Assembly: GCA_004294465.1 (NCBI GenBank)
Contig: REAV01000085.1
Location: 1-16,181 of the forward strand
Direction: 5' to 3'
Length of the DNA stretch: 16,181 nt
Source: Sphingobacteriia bacterium
GTDB taxonomy: Bacteria > Bacteroidota > Bacteroidia > Chitinophagales > Chitinophagaceae
The notes under the pieces are model-generated. The model saw only the letters and a list, made by a program, of their open reading frames with translations. It ran no database searches and had not been told where the DNA came from. Below, piece after piece: positions 6,353-14,279 of this stretch. Each line of letters starts with the position of its first letter. The stretch's first letter is position 1. The position numbers and the translations under genes are program-made.

Positions 6353-6366
6353 TAGTTGCATAACTA
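6353..6366. promoter_or_regulatory. Palindrome at the expected transcription start of the fadN-type gene
   Basis: TAGTTGCATAACTA has 5-bp inverted arms (TAGTT and AACTA) around four bases. An alternative outer pairing ATAGTT (6352-6357) with AACTAT (6366-6371) is also possible. Its position just after the -7 box is where a repressor operator would be expected. No regulator gene lies nearby. Confidence 0.25.
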
Positions 6367-6393
6367 ACTATTTCTACCAATAAAAAAAATCTA

Positions 6394-8769
6394 ATGAAAC
6401 GTTCTATCAAAAAAGTAGCGGTTTTAGGAAGTGGTGTTATGGGTTCAAGAATTGCCTGCCATTTTGCAGGAATTGGATTGCCAGTATTATTGTTGGATAT
6501 GGTTCCGGCTACTGCTACTGAAAGTAAAAAACCAGCTGAAAGAAATAAGTTGGTTAACGATGCTTTGCAAGCTGCTATAAAAAGCAACCCCTCACCTGTT
6601 TATACAAAATCGGTAATCAACCATATTAAAACCGGCAACTTCGATGATAATATGAAGGAGATAGCCAGCTGCGATTGGATCATTGAAGTGGTTGTTGAAA
6701 GATTGGATATCAAAAAAATAATTTACGATAAAGTAGAGCAATTTAGAACCCCAGGAACGCTTATTACTTCTAATACTTCGGGAATTCCTATTCACTTAAT
6801 GGCTGAAGGAAGATCGACCGATTTTAAACAACATTTTTGTGGAACCCATTTTTTTAATCCTCCAAGGTATTTGCGTTTATTAGAAATTATTCCTACTCCA
6901 GATACTGATCAGGAGGTGGTTGATTTTCTAATGCATTATGGAGATTTACATTTAGGAAAAACAACAGTTCTGTGCAAAGACACTCCTGCATTTATTGCCA
7001 ATAGAATTGGGGTATACAGCATCATGAGTATTTTTCACATCATGGATCAGCAAAAATTATCTATTGATGAAATTGATGCTTTAACTGGACCAATCATTGG
7101 TAGACCAAAGTCAGCAACTTTTAGAACAGCCGATGTTGTTGGTATTGATACTTTGGTTAAAGTAGCCAAAGGGGTTGCTGATAATTGCCCGAACGATGAA
7201 GCCAAATCAATATTTACTATTCCAGCATGGTTGGAAAAATTAATCACCAACAATTGGTTGGGAGATAAAACAGGTCAAGGATTTTTTAAAAAAACCAAAT
7301 CAGCCGCAGGCAAAGAAATATTGACTTTGAATTTAAGTACCATGGAATATGGTGCAAGGGTCAAACCAAAATTTGCCAGTATAGAAGCTGCTAAACCAAT
7401 AGAAGATCTGCATCAAAGAATAAAATTATTGAGTGCGGCAAATGATAAGGCTGGCGATTTCTACAGAGCATTTCATTTCTCTCTATTCTCTTATATTTCT
7501 TTTAGAATTCCAGAAATTAGTGATGAAATATACCGCTTGGATGATGCAATGATGGCTGGCTTTGGCTGGGAAATTGGCGCATTTGAAAGTTGGGATACTG
7601 TAGGATTAGTTAAAACAGTACAAGCCATGAAAGCGGCTGGCGTTGCTGTTGCACCATGGATTGAGGAAATGATTGCTGCAGGATTTACCAGTTTCTATAA
7701 AGTAGAAAATGGTAAAAGAATGTTTTATGATCTTGGTGCTAAAAATTATACCATTATTCCAGGTGGCGAATCTTTCTTGGTGTTAAAAAATCATTCCGAT
7801 AAAACCATTTGGAAAAACAGCGCCTGCAAAATGTATGATATTGGTGATGGCGTTGCTGGATTTGAATGGAGCACAAAAATGAACAGTATTGGTGGTGAAG
7901 TTTTAGAAGGATTGAATAAAGCCATTACACTGGCAGAAAAAGATTATAAAGGATTGGTTATTGCCAATGAAGGAGCCAATTTTAGTGCAGGAGCCAATGT
8001 AGGAATGATTTTCATGCTTGCTATAGAGCAAGAATATGATGAACTGGATATGGCCATCCGTATGTTTCAAAATAGCATGATGCGTTTGAGGTATTCTTCC
8101 ATTCCAGTTGTTACAGCTCCACATGGTTTAACACTAGGTGGGGGTTGCGAAATGAATATGCATGCAGATAAAGTTTGTGCTGCTGCAGAGACTTATATTG
8201 GGTTGGTTGAATTAGGTGTTGGTTTGATTCCTGGTGGTGGTGGAACAAAAGAATTTGCATTACGTGCTTCAGATGAATTACATGAGGACGAACCAGAAAC
8301 CAATACATTGAAGAAGCGATTCTTTTCTATCGCAACGGCTAAAGTAGCAACCTCTGCTCAAGAAGCTTTTGAAATGGGCGTATTAAGACATGGCACAGAT
8401 GAAATTATAATGAATCAGGGAAGAAGAATTGCCGAAGCAAAAAAATCAGTTTTGGAATTATATGAGCAGGGCTATAACACACCTACCCCAAGAACAGATA
8501 TTAAAGTACTAGGAAGATCGGGTTTAGGAGCTATGCTTGCGGGCATTAATGGAATGTGGCGTGGTGGTTATGCTACAGATCATGATGCTCTAATTGCCCG
8601 CAAATTGGCTTTTGTATTGTGTGGTGGAGATTTAAGCGAACAAACACTGGTAAGTGAACAATATTTACTCGATTTAGAAAGAGAAGCATTCCTAAGCTTA
8701 TGCGGAGAAAAGAAAACGCTTGAAAGAATTCAAAGCGTATTAAAAACGGGAAGGCCAATTAGAAATTAA
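6394..8769 (+). CDS. fadN: FadN-type 3-hydroxyacyl-CoA dehydrogenase / enoyl-CoA hydratase
   Basis: This bifunctional enzyme hydrates trans-2-enoyl-CoA and oxidises the 3-hydroxyacyl-CoA with NAD+ in fatty-acid beta-oxidation. At 791 residues, with the dehydrogenase first and the hydratase second, it has the FadN arrangement, the reverse of FadB. The NAD site is GSGVMG (12-17) with Asp35 after strand 2. SNTSG (126-130), THFFNPP (151-157) with catalytic His152, and Glu164 form the dehydrogenase centre. The 3HCDH C-terminal domain spans about 200-300, ending near DKTGQGFF (291-298). The crotonase fold spans about 500-700, with oxyanion segment FSAGAN (530-535), GGGCE (Glu586) and GLVELGVGLIPGGGG (Glu606); both crotonase glutamates are present. 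The thiolase and acyl-CoA dehydrogenase that usually accompany it are absent. Its stop codon overlaps that of the next, convergent gene in a shared TTAA. Confidence 0.93.
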   Translation: MKRSIKKVAVLGSGVMGSRIACHFAGIGLPVLLLDMVPATATESKKPAERNKLVNDALQAAIKSNPSPVYTKSVINHIKTGNFDDNMKEIASCDWIIEVVVERLDIKKIIYDKVEQFRTPGTLITSNTSGIPIHLMAEGRSTDFKQHFCGTHFFNPPRYLRLLEIIPTPDTDQEVVDFLMHYGDLHLGKTTVLCKDTPAFIANRIGVYSIMSIFHIMDQQKLSIDEIDALTGPIIGRPKSATFRTADVVGIDTLVKVAKGVADNCPNDEAKSIFTIPAWLEKLITNNWLGDKTGQGFFKKTKSAAGKEILTLNLSTMEYGARVKPKFASIEAAKPIEDLHQRIKLLSAANDKAGDFYRAFHFSLFSYISFRIPEISDEIYRLDDAMMAGFGWEIGAFESWDTVGLVKTVQAMKAAGVAVAPWIEEMIAAGFTSFYKVENGKRMFYDLGAKNYTIIPGGESFLVLKNHSDKTIWKNSACKMYDIGDGVAGFEWSTKMNSIGGEVLEGLNKAITLAEKDYKGLVIANEGANFSAGANVGMIFMLAIEQEYDELDMAIRMFQNSMMRLRYSSIPVVTAPHGLTLGGGCEMNMHADKVCAAAETYIGLVELGVGLIPGGGGTKEFALRASDELHEDEPETNTLKKRFFSIATAKVATSAQEAFEMGVLRHGTDEIIMNQGRRIAEAKKSVLELYEQGYNTPTPRTDIKVLGRSGLGAMLAGINGMWRGGYATDHDALIARKLAFVLCGGDLSEQTLVSEQYLLDLEREAFLSLCGEKKTLERIQSVLKTGRPIRN

Positions 8770-10334
8770 CGGATACTATAAACGATCCAATTTTCGGTTT
8801 CGAATACCCTAATTGGTTTGAGGCCAATTCTTTCTTTCATTTCAAGGATATTATACGCATTAAGCACCGTAGTGTTGTGTAATCGGTTATTCCTTTTTGC
8901 AATACACATATAAGAAGCAACTAAGGCAGGGTTTTCAATTACCGTTACAAAACTTTTTTGCAATGGCAATATTAGTCCTTGCAATGATGGTAAATGTGCC
9001 ATTATACCATATGCCGCAGCATCATCAATCAATAATGGAGTTTCTGGAGAAGCCACCGAAGCAACATAATCGGCCATTTGTTGTAACTCAGTTTCTTGTT
9101 TTGGACCGAACCATTTTTTATCTGAATTGAACATCATGTACAAATCATGTTCTTCATAATCATTGCTTTCAGAAAAATAATATATACCCCCTAGAATACT
9201 TATACAGCTAACCCCAACAATTAAGCCTGAAGTAATTTTTTGCCCATATTTATTATACCCAAAAAACAATAATCCTGCAATTCCAATAATCTGCATTACC
9301 ATAAAATACTCACTTGTAAAATAATATTTGGCATTGATTAAGATGATCGAAAAAAAGAATATGGGTACCAACAAAGTAAAGAGTTCGTATAATTTACCTT
9401 TGAATAGTACCAATGAAAGAATAAAGGTTGGTGCTAATACAATTGTAAATACTTGAAAAATAAGTTGCGTTTGTTTGGCTACATTCTTGCCTTTTGTTAA
9501 TTCCAAAATAGTATTCAAAGGAGCTGTACCAGTAACACGCCAGTTGGCATATTGACTGGATAAAAAATAAGTGGCATTTCCGGCATGCGCTTCATTCAAT
9601 AACCTGAATAAATAATATGCAGCCAAAGGAAGCAGAAATAAGATGAGGTATAATGAAACAGTTCTATTAGCTAATTTTCTGCGCAATGATCGAATATTCA
9701 AAGCCTGATAATATTGAAAAATGGGTGGTTCATCTTTCGATACTTTAATTCCATCAACAGAAACCAAAGCAATAAATGGAAAGAAAGAGAGAATCATCCA
9801 AATAAAATTAATTTCTGTAAAAACCAATATCGTCAAGAAAATGCTCGCCAGGGATAAATAATAAGTTGTTTGTGTTCTATAATAGAGAAATAAACTTCTG
9901 AAAAGCATGTACAAAAACAACATGATGGCAGCAATATTTCTTCCACTAATTGCTGCATAAACAAACTGAGGATGTAAAACAAATAATAAAATGATCGATA
10001 ACAATACAGGCTTGAAAGCAAGCTTCGATTCACTGATATCAAAAACCACAAAATAAAATAGAATAGCTACAAAAATGATAGAAGCTGCAATGGGAGCAAA
10101 TACATACCCGAATGGAGATAGGATAATTGAAGCTATGAAAACAGATGATGGAAAAGTTGTTCCAATGGTTAAAAGCGTGTTCTCTTTAAATTCAAAAAGA
10201 ATTTTAAGTTTCTCAGAGTAAAATAGGCTTTCAGTATGTTCAAATCCATTTCGATGTAGAATCCAAGATAGAACTACATAATAAAACACCAATAGCAGTG
10301 TCAACAATTGTATTCTATTACTATCCTTTATCAT
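8766..10334 (-). CDS. Polytopic membrane protein of the polysaccharide operon, unknown function
   Basis: I do not recognise the family. The 522-residue protein has about ten hydrophobic segments: near 8-26, 63-80, 82-100, 110-128, 134-151, 158-176, 177-194, 227-245, 292-310, 317-334, 345-360 and 370-387, some perhaps re-entrant. A soluble tail of about 130 residues follows (390-522), rich in aromatic and charged residues and containing LLIDDAAAYG (434-443). The helix-bundle-plus-soluble-tail layout and an acidic first loop (NGFEHTES, 29-36) recall GT-C glycosyltransferases, but no signature proves that. Its ATG overlaps the stop of the GT2 gene by one base (TAATG), which implies translational coupling and a shared complex or pathway. 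It is the last gene of the operon. It may transfer a sugar or other group to the polymer, help export, or feed a lipid-linked substrate; these are guesses. Confidence 0.85.
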   Translation of the reverse strand: MIKDSNRIQLLTLLLVFYYVVLSWILHRNGFEHTESLFYSEKLKILFEFKENTLLTIGTTFPSSVFIASIILSPFGYVFAPIAASIIFVAILFYFVVFDISESKLAFKPVLLSIILLFVLHPQFVYAAISGRNIAAIMLFLYMLFRSLFLYYRTQTTYYLSLASIFLTILVFTEINFIWMILSFFPFIALVSVDGIKVSKDEPPIFQYYQALNIRSLRRKLANRTVSLYLILFLLPLAAYYLFRLLNEAHAGNATYFLSSQYANWRVTGTAPLNTILELTKGKNVAKQTQLIFQVFTIVLAPTFILSLVLFKGKLYELFTLLVPIFFFSIILINAKYYFTSEYFMVMQIIGIAGLLFFGYNKYGQKITSGLIVGVSCISILGGIYYFSESNDYEEHDLYMMFNSDKKWFGPKQETELQQMADYVASVASPETPLLIDDAAAYGIMAHLPSLQGLILPLQKSFVTVIENPALVASYMCIAKRNNRLHNTTVLNAYNILEMKERIGLKPIRVFETENWIVYSIR

Positions 10335-12202
10335 TATGCTCCATTTGCGTTTACAGCAGATGCAGCTGCTGCTGAATGAGACATTTTAGTTAACCCATGA
10401 TTCGTTTTTTCCCAGTAAAAAGGATTGTATACTAACTGCCACAAGCCTTTGTAAGCAGAGATAGAATGCATTAACCAATACAAAGGATTGAACAATGCAA
10501 ATAATATCAATTCGTAATACCTGCGCTTAAATACCGCCAACATGTTTACATAAATCATGAGTGTATTACCTGCCACGAAGTTAAAAATGGAAATATATAA
10601 AACCCAATCCGGAAACAATACCCTCGCCACTTTTAAATCGAAGATCAAATAGATGATAAAAAAAGAAAGCAAGACTGGGTAAATTAAAAAAGTGATTGGT
10701 GTAAGCCCTACGAAGAAGTTAAATCCAAAAAAACCTTTCCAGCCAATTTTTTGGACCAGCCTTGCTGGGTTTCGCATATGCACTAATGTAGTTTGCATGT
10801 ATCCTTTGATCCAACGAGAACGTTGACGGATCCAATTAAATGGTTCATTATTCGCTTCCTCAAATGTGGTACTATTTACAACACCCACTTTGTACCTTTT
10901 TTCAAATACCCGAACACCCAAATCGGCATCTTCTGTTACATTAAAAGGATCCCATCCACCCAATTCCAATAACTTATCTAATTTAAAATGGTTAGATGTT
11001 CCTCCTAATGGAATAGGTACATCCAATGATTGTAAACCAGGTAACATGTAATCAAACCAATAAGAATATTCCAATGTAAACATGCGCGTAAGCAGGTTTT
11101 CGTTCTTATTGAAATAATTTAGTGCCCCTTGTAAAACAATATAATCTTTGGGTAATTTTCTAAATAAACAAACTACTTTTTTTAACTGATCAGAATCTGG
11201 AACATCTTCTGCATCATAAATAGTGAGGTACTTTCCTTTACAAAAAAACAAACCATAGTTACATGCTTTGGGTTTGGTTTTTGGCAGGTGATAGGGTACA
11301 ACAATAGTTTCGAAGTTGGCTGGAAAATCGAGGTTTCTAACCGCATTCAAGGTTTTGTCGTCGTCTTCTTCAATCAATAATTTTACATCGAGTTTGCCTC
11401 TAGGATAATCCAAACTTCTTAAATTCCAGATTAACTTACGAATCAATTTATCTTCTTTATATACTGGCAACAAAATAGTGTAAACAGGCAAAGTTGAATT
11501 TGCAACAGCCCTAACTTCTTCTTTGGTCACAGCCTGATGCAATTCATACCTAGAACCCTTTAGTGCTATATACAATTTAAATACAATGGCAAACAAAAAG
11601 AAACTACTAAAAAATAAATTGAAGAAAATAAATGCGTTTACAAAATAGAGTGTAAGAAATAGAAAAAACACCCCAATAAAACCAAATATCGCAATGAGCT
11701 GTGCGTCAGTAAAAGTAATGATCCCCGAGCTCATGGGATCCTTTCGCATCAAGCTAAAAACCGCTTCTTTTACATAATACTCCCCACGAAGTTTGTTGAT
11801 CATCCAGGTAATATCCAAATCAGAAGCGGCAACTAGGCTAACTTTTTTATCGAATTTAATCTCCAAAAAACCTAGCAATTTCTCATCCAAAGGATCTGCT
11901 GCAGCTACAATCAATACCCCTTTGTTATCTTCTTTTAATGGTAAGTATAGAAAAGAATTGAGGTGTAATAAATCACATTGTGAAACAAATGCTTCATCAA
12001 TTTCTTGATTTCGAACATCAATTAAAGGAAACCCTGCTCTTTCTAAAAAAGCCACATACTCTTTTCGGGTAAGGAACCCAAAATTCAATGCTGTTTTTAT
12101 ATTAATGTACTCAAACTCAGCCGCGATTTCTTCAATCTGCTCTAGTTTACCCGTTGTGAATAAACCCACATTAATCATATTATTCAAAGCACAGACAGGC
12201 AT
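10334..12202 (-). CDS. Membrane GT2 glycosyltransferase with N-terminal GspE/MshEN-like domain
   Basis: This is a probable processive polysaccharide synthase of the inner membrane (622 residues). Residues about 40-145 resemble the N-terminal domain of GspE/PilB-type ATPases (T2SSE_N/MshEN): FPLIDV (58-63), FLYLPLK (84-90), LIVAAADPLDEK (97-108), VSLVAASDLDITW (121-133). Two helices follow (about 168-188, 191-212), then a GT2 domain: LPVYKE (245-250), YDAED with Asp330 and Asp333, PLGGTSNHF (398-406), TEDADLG (423-429) and QRSRW (460-464), the QxxRW motif of processive synthases. Four or so helices close the protein (about 490-520, 531-555, 565-585). There is no PilZ domain, so it is not a standard BcsA. 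NfrB-type transferases also join GT2 with this domain, but there it is C-terminal. The last residues (SAAAASAVNANGA) are a low-complexity tail. It starts 24 bases after the bcsB-like gene and is coupled to the next gene by TAATG. The sugar substrate is unknown. Confidence 0.88.
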   Translation of the reverse strand: MPVCALNNMINVGLFTTGKLEQIEEIAAEFEYINIKTALNFGFLTRKEYVAFLERAGFPLIDVRNQEIDEAFVSQCDLLHLNSFLYLPLKEDNKGVLIVAAADPLDEKLLGFLEIKFDKKVSLVAASDLDITWMINKLRGEYYVKEAVFSLMRKDPMSSGIITFTDAQLIAIFGFIGVFFLFLTLYFVNAFIFFNLFFSSFFLFAIVFKLYIALKGSRYELHQAVTKEEVRAVANSTLPVYTILLPVYKEDKLIRKLIWNLRSLDYPRGKLDVKLLIEEDDDKTLNAVRNLDFPANFETIVVPYHLPKTKPKACNYGLFFCKGKYLTIYDAEDVPDSDQLKKVVCLFRKLPKDYIVLQGALNYFNKNENLLTRMFTLEYSYWFDYMLPGLQSLDVPIPLGGTSNHFKLDKLLELGGWDPFNVTEDADLGVRVFEKRYKVGVVNSTTFEEANNEPFNWIRQRSRWIKGYMQTTLVHMRNPARLVQKIGWKGFFGFNFFVGLTPITFLIYPVLLSFFIIYLIFDLKVARVLFPDWVLYISIFNFVAGNTLMIYVNMLAVFKRRYYELILFALFNPLYWLMHSISAYKGLWQLVYNPFYWEKTNHGLTKMSHSAAAASAVNANGA

Positions 12203-12226
12203 ATTCCTAGGGTAATTTAGCGCCGA

Positions 12227-14263
12227 TTAAAAGTTTTCCTGAGACTTCTTCACTCGTTTTCTCACGAAAACAAATGCACCAATCACCAACAATAATGCAG
12301 CAATTAAAATGAAGTATCGGTAATTATTCCAGAAAATAGCCAGATAGTTTTTTTCTCCCCTATACGTTACTACCCCAGAATTTTCTGGAACTTTAAAGAA
12401 GAAATTACTTCTTCCTTTACTGCTTGCAAAACACACATTACTTTCAATAGCTGAATACTGCGATCCAAAGCTCTTAATAACACCTTCAAACGCATCACTT
12501 ACCACAGTGTCCTGCAATGCAGTAATCATCATGATAGTTGAAGCCTGGTACCTGAATATTTGGGCAACTCCACTATTCGAAAAGTCATTGATGGAGAAAG
12601 TGGTTTGACCGCTCATATTTTTGTACAACTGAAAATCTCTATTAAATTGAATTGGCATATCGCTTGTAAAGTTTTTTACAAACGGGTCATTTCTATGCAC
12701 CAATAAAATCGCATTATAATCTTTTAAATCAGCAACAGAAGCTTTTTCGGTAGTGATCATTTCAGGAATATTCAAGTGATTTGCTTGAACCGTTGTAGTA
12801 TTTAACTGGTAGATTAATTCTCCCATGGATGATGCCAAATGTGGCATGATTGAAGGAGAAACAATAAACTTCAATTGTTTTTTCCTGAACTCACCCGGAT
12901 AATTGAAGAAATTATAAAACTCGTTTTGCTTTTCGCCAGAGAATACTAAATTGGATGTTTTGGTATCAATAAATGCATAGAAATTAGAGAATCCCGATTT
13001 ACAAATACTTCCTTGTGGATGGAACCTGAATTCTACCACCAATGAATTGTTTTTGGTAAGCAAATATGGCTTTAGTTCCACATCTCCAACAAAACTGGTT
13101 TTATCATGCAAATCGGCACTAAAAACCAAGTTGTCATTCAAATACACATTCACATATCCCCTGTCTTCTTCTTTCAATAAGGTAAGCATTGCTTCCAAAT
13201 GAAAAGTCAACTTCTTGGGTATGGCATTGTAATCGGCTAATGAAAAAGAGTAATTTGTTTTTAATGCTCCAACACCTTCCATCAATTTTGGCGTACCTCC
13301 CAGATCTTCTAAAGAAAATACTACTGGCAATGGATTAGCTAAAAAATAGTTGGGCGGCCCATTTTCAATGACCATTCTATAAGAGAAACTGGCATTCAGA
13401 ATTTTATAATTGGTGAGGGTATTAATGGCTTTTTTATACCCATCTGCATCTTTACCTGTAATCACCATTACAAAGCGGTTATCTCCCCAAGGTTGAATAT
13501 TATAAATACATCCCTGACCTGGTTTTAAATCTGGAAGAAATGGCTTAAGATAATTAGGGAGCTTGCTATATTCGCCTGTAACAATGGTATTACTCATTGT
13601 ATCAGCTTCAGAATAGTTGCTCGTATACAATTCTTTTAATACTTCTTTCTGTTTTAATAAAGCGAATAATACCCCACCTCCTACTAGATCATTTAAATCA
13701 CTATTTACAGGGGTAGCTATTTTATCATAAAGTAAAATGGTTTCTTTCAAGCTCTGGAAATAGGTTATTTTTTCCTGCTTTTTAACTTCTAAATAAGTAG
13801 AATTTCTAACAGTCATCCAAACAGCAGGATTGTCTACGTCTTTACAGTATTCATCTGTCATACACATTCTGGCATCCACACGTAACTTGATGAATCTACC
13901 ATCGGGTTGTACAAATCTTTTGTTTAGATCAATGGTAATGGTCATGATGGAATCAATTCCATTGGAAGTGATTCTAGAAGTATAGACTGGTTCATCTCTC
14001 AATGAAACTGTAACAGCAGAAAGGTCTTTATTCAATACTTGAGAAGGTTTTACCTTCAATACCAAGCGCATATTGTTTACATCATCTTTGGGATTCAATT
14101 TTAGGAAAAAGTTCAAGGCACCTGCAATACCACGGATTGACTCGTTGCGATATCCCATGTCTTCCATTGTTCGGATCTCCCCTTCAATACTTTGAACGGC
14201 TTGCCCGAATATACCCGACAAGATGAGGGTAAATACAACTAATAGCGATAATCTAGATTTCAT
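12227..14263 (-). CDS. BcsB-like periplasmic cellulose-synthase subunit
   Basis: BcsB proteins are membrane-anchored periplasmic partners of BcsA that contact the synthase and guide the growing glucan. This 678-residue protein has a signal peptide (RLSLLVVFTLILSGIFG, 4-20), a long beta-rich periplasmic body and a single C-terminal helix (about 650-667) followed by a basic RKRVKK stop, exactly the BcsB topology. Sequence marks of the family include ARMCMTDEYCKDVDNPAVWM (131-150) with two cysteines that could form a disulphide, and later carbohydrate-binding-module-like stretches (NVYLNDNLVF; SLVVEFRFHP followed by a Cys). It is shorter than E. coli BcsB (779). It lies 16 bases after the kinase gene and 24 bases before the GT2 gene, so it is the obvious partner of that transferase. 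No BcsC-type outer-membrane porin gene is in the window. Confidence 0.87.
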   Translation of the reverse strand: MKSRLSLLVVFTLILSGIFGQAVQSIEGEIRTMEDMGYRNESIRGIAGALNFFLKLNPKDDVNNMRLVLKVKPSQVLNKDLSAVTVSLRDEPVYTSRITSNGIDSIMTITIDLNKRFVQPDGRFIKLRVDARMCMTDEYCKDVDNPAVWMTVRNSTYLEVKKQEKITYFQSLKETILLYDKIATPVNSDLNDLVGGGVLFALLKQKEVLKELYTSNYSEADTMSNTIVTGEYSKLPNYLKPFLPDLKPGQGCIYNIQPWGDNRFVMVITGKDADGYKKAINTLTNYKILNASFSYRMVIENGPPNYFLANPLPVVFSLEDLGGTPKLMEGVGALKTNYSFSLADYNAIPKKLTFHLEAMLTLLKEEDRGYVNVYLNDNLVFSADLHDKTSFVGDVELKPYLLTKNNSLVVEFRFHPQGSICKSGFSNFYAFIDTKTSNLVFSGEKQNEFYNFFNYPGEFRKKQLKFIVSPSIMPHLASSMGELIYQLNTTTVQANHLNIPEMITTEKASVADLKDYNAILLVHRNDPFVKNFTSDMPIQFNRDFQLYKNMSGQTTFSINDFSNSGVAQIFRYQASTIMMITALQDTVVSDAFEGVIKSFGSQYSAIESNVCFASSKGRSNFFFKVPENSGVVTYRGEKNYLAIFWNNYRYFILIAALLLVIGAFVFVRKRVKKSQENF

Positions 14264-14279
14264 AAGGTAGTATTTAGAA

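Larger units (their letters stand above)
5839..6393. other. 555-base AT-rich stretch without a large gene
   Basis: This stretch lies between the gatC frame and the fadN-type gene. It contains three AAGGATAAT/A words (6026-6034, 6056-6064, 6068-6076), a locally GC-richer segment (about 6183-6280) with two overlapping small frames on opposite strands, a hairpin terminator (6287-6325), the CCGATTAT word twice (6177-6184 and 6328-6335) and a palindrome at 6353-6366. No tRNA or known riboswitch shape is recognisable by eye. The left third (5839-6020) shows nothing beyond AT-rich DNA. Confidence 0.6.

Noticed and set aside
6592..8308. Several minus-strand open frames inside the fadN-type gene (for example 6592-6795, 7047-7253, 7903-8124, 8111-8308)
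   Set aside because: They lie antisense to a protein with intact motifs along its whole length, have no promoter or family-like sequence, and look like coding shadows.
9067..9074. Reverse copy of the CCGATTAT word inside the polytopic membrane protein gene
   Set aside because: Lies in coding DNA and shows that the 8-base core alone is not specific; only the 11-base form before fabI and the fadN-type gene was kept as a finding.
8897..9130. Plus-strand 77-codon frame inside the polytopic membrane protein gene
   Set aside because: Shadow of the soluble C-terminal domain on the other strand; no supporting signals.
10334..12202. Naming the GT2 gene bcsA
   Set aside because: It has QxxRW and a BcsB-like neighbour but no PilZ domain, and carries an N-terminal T2SSE-like domain and the PLGGTSNHF segment instead; substrate not established.
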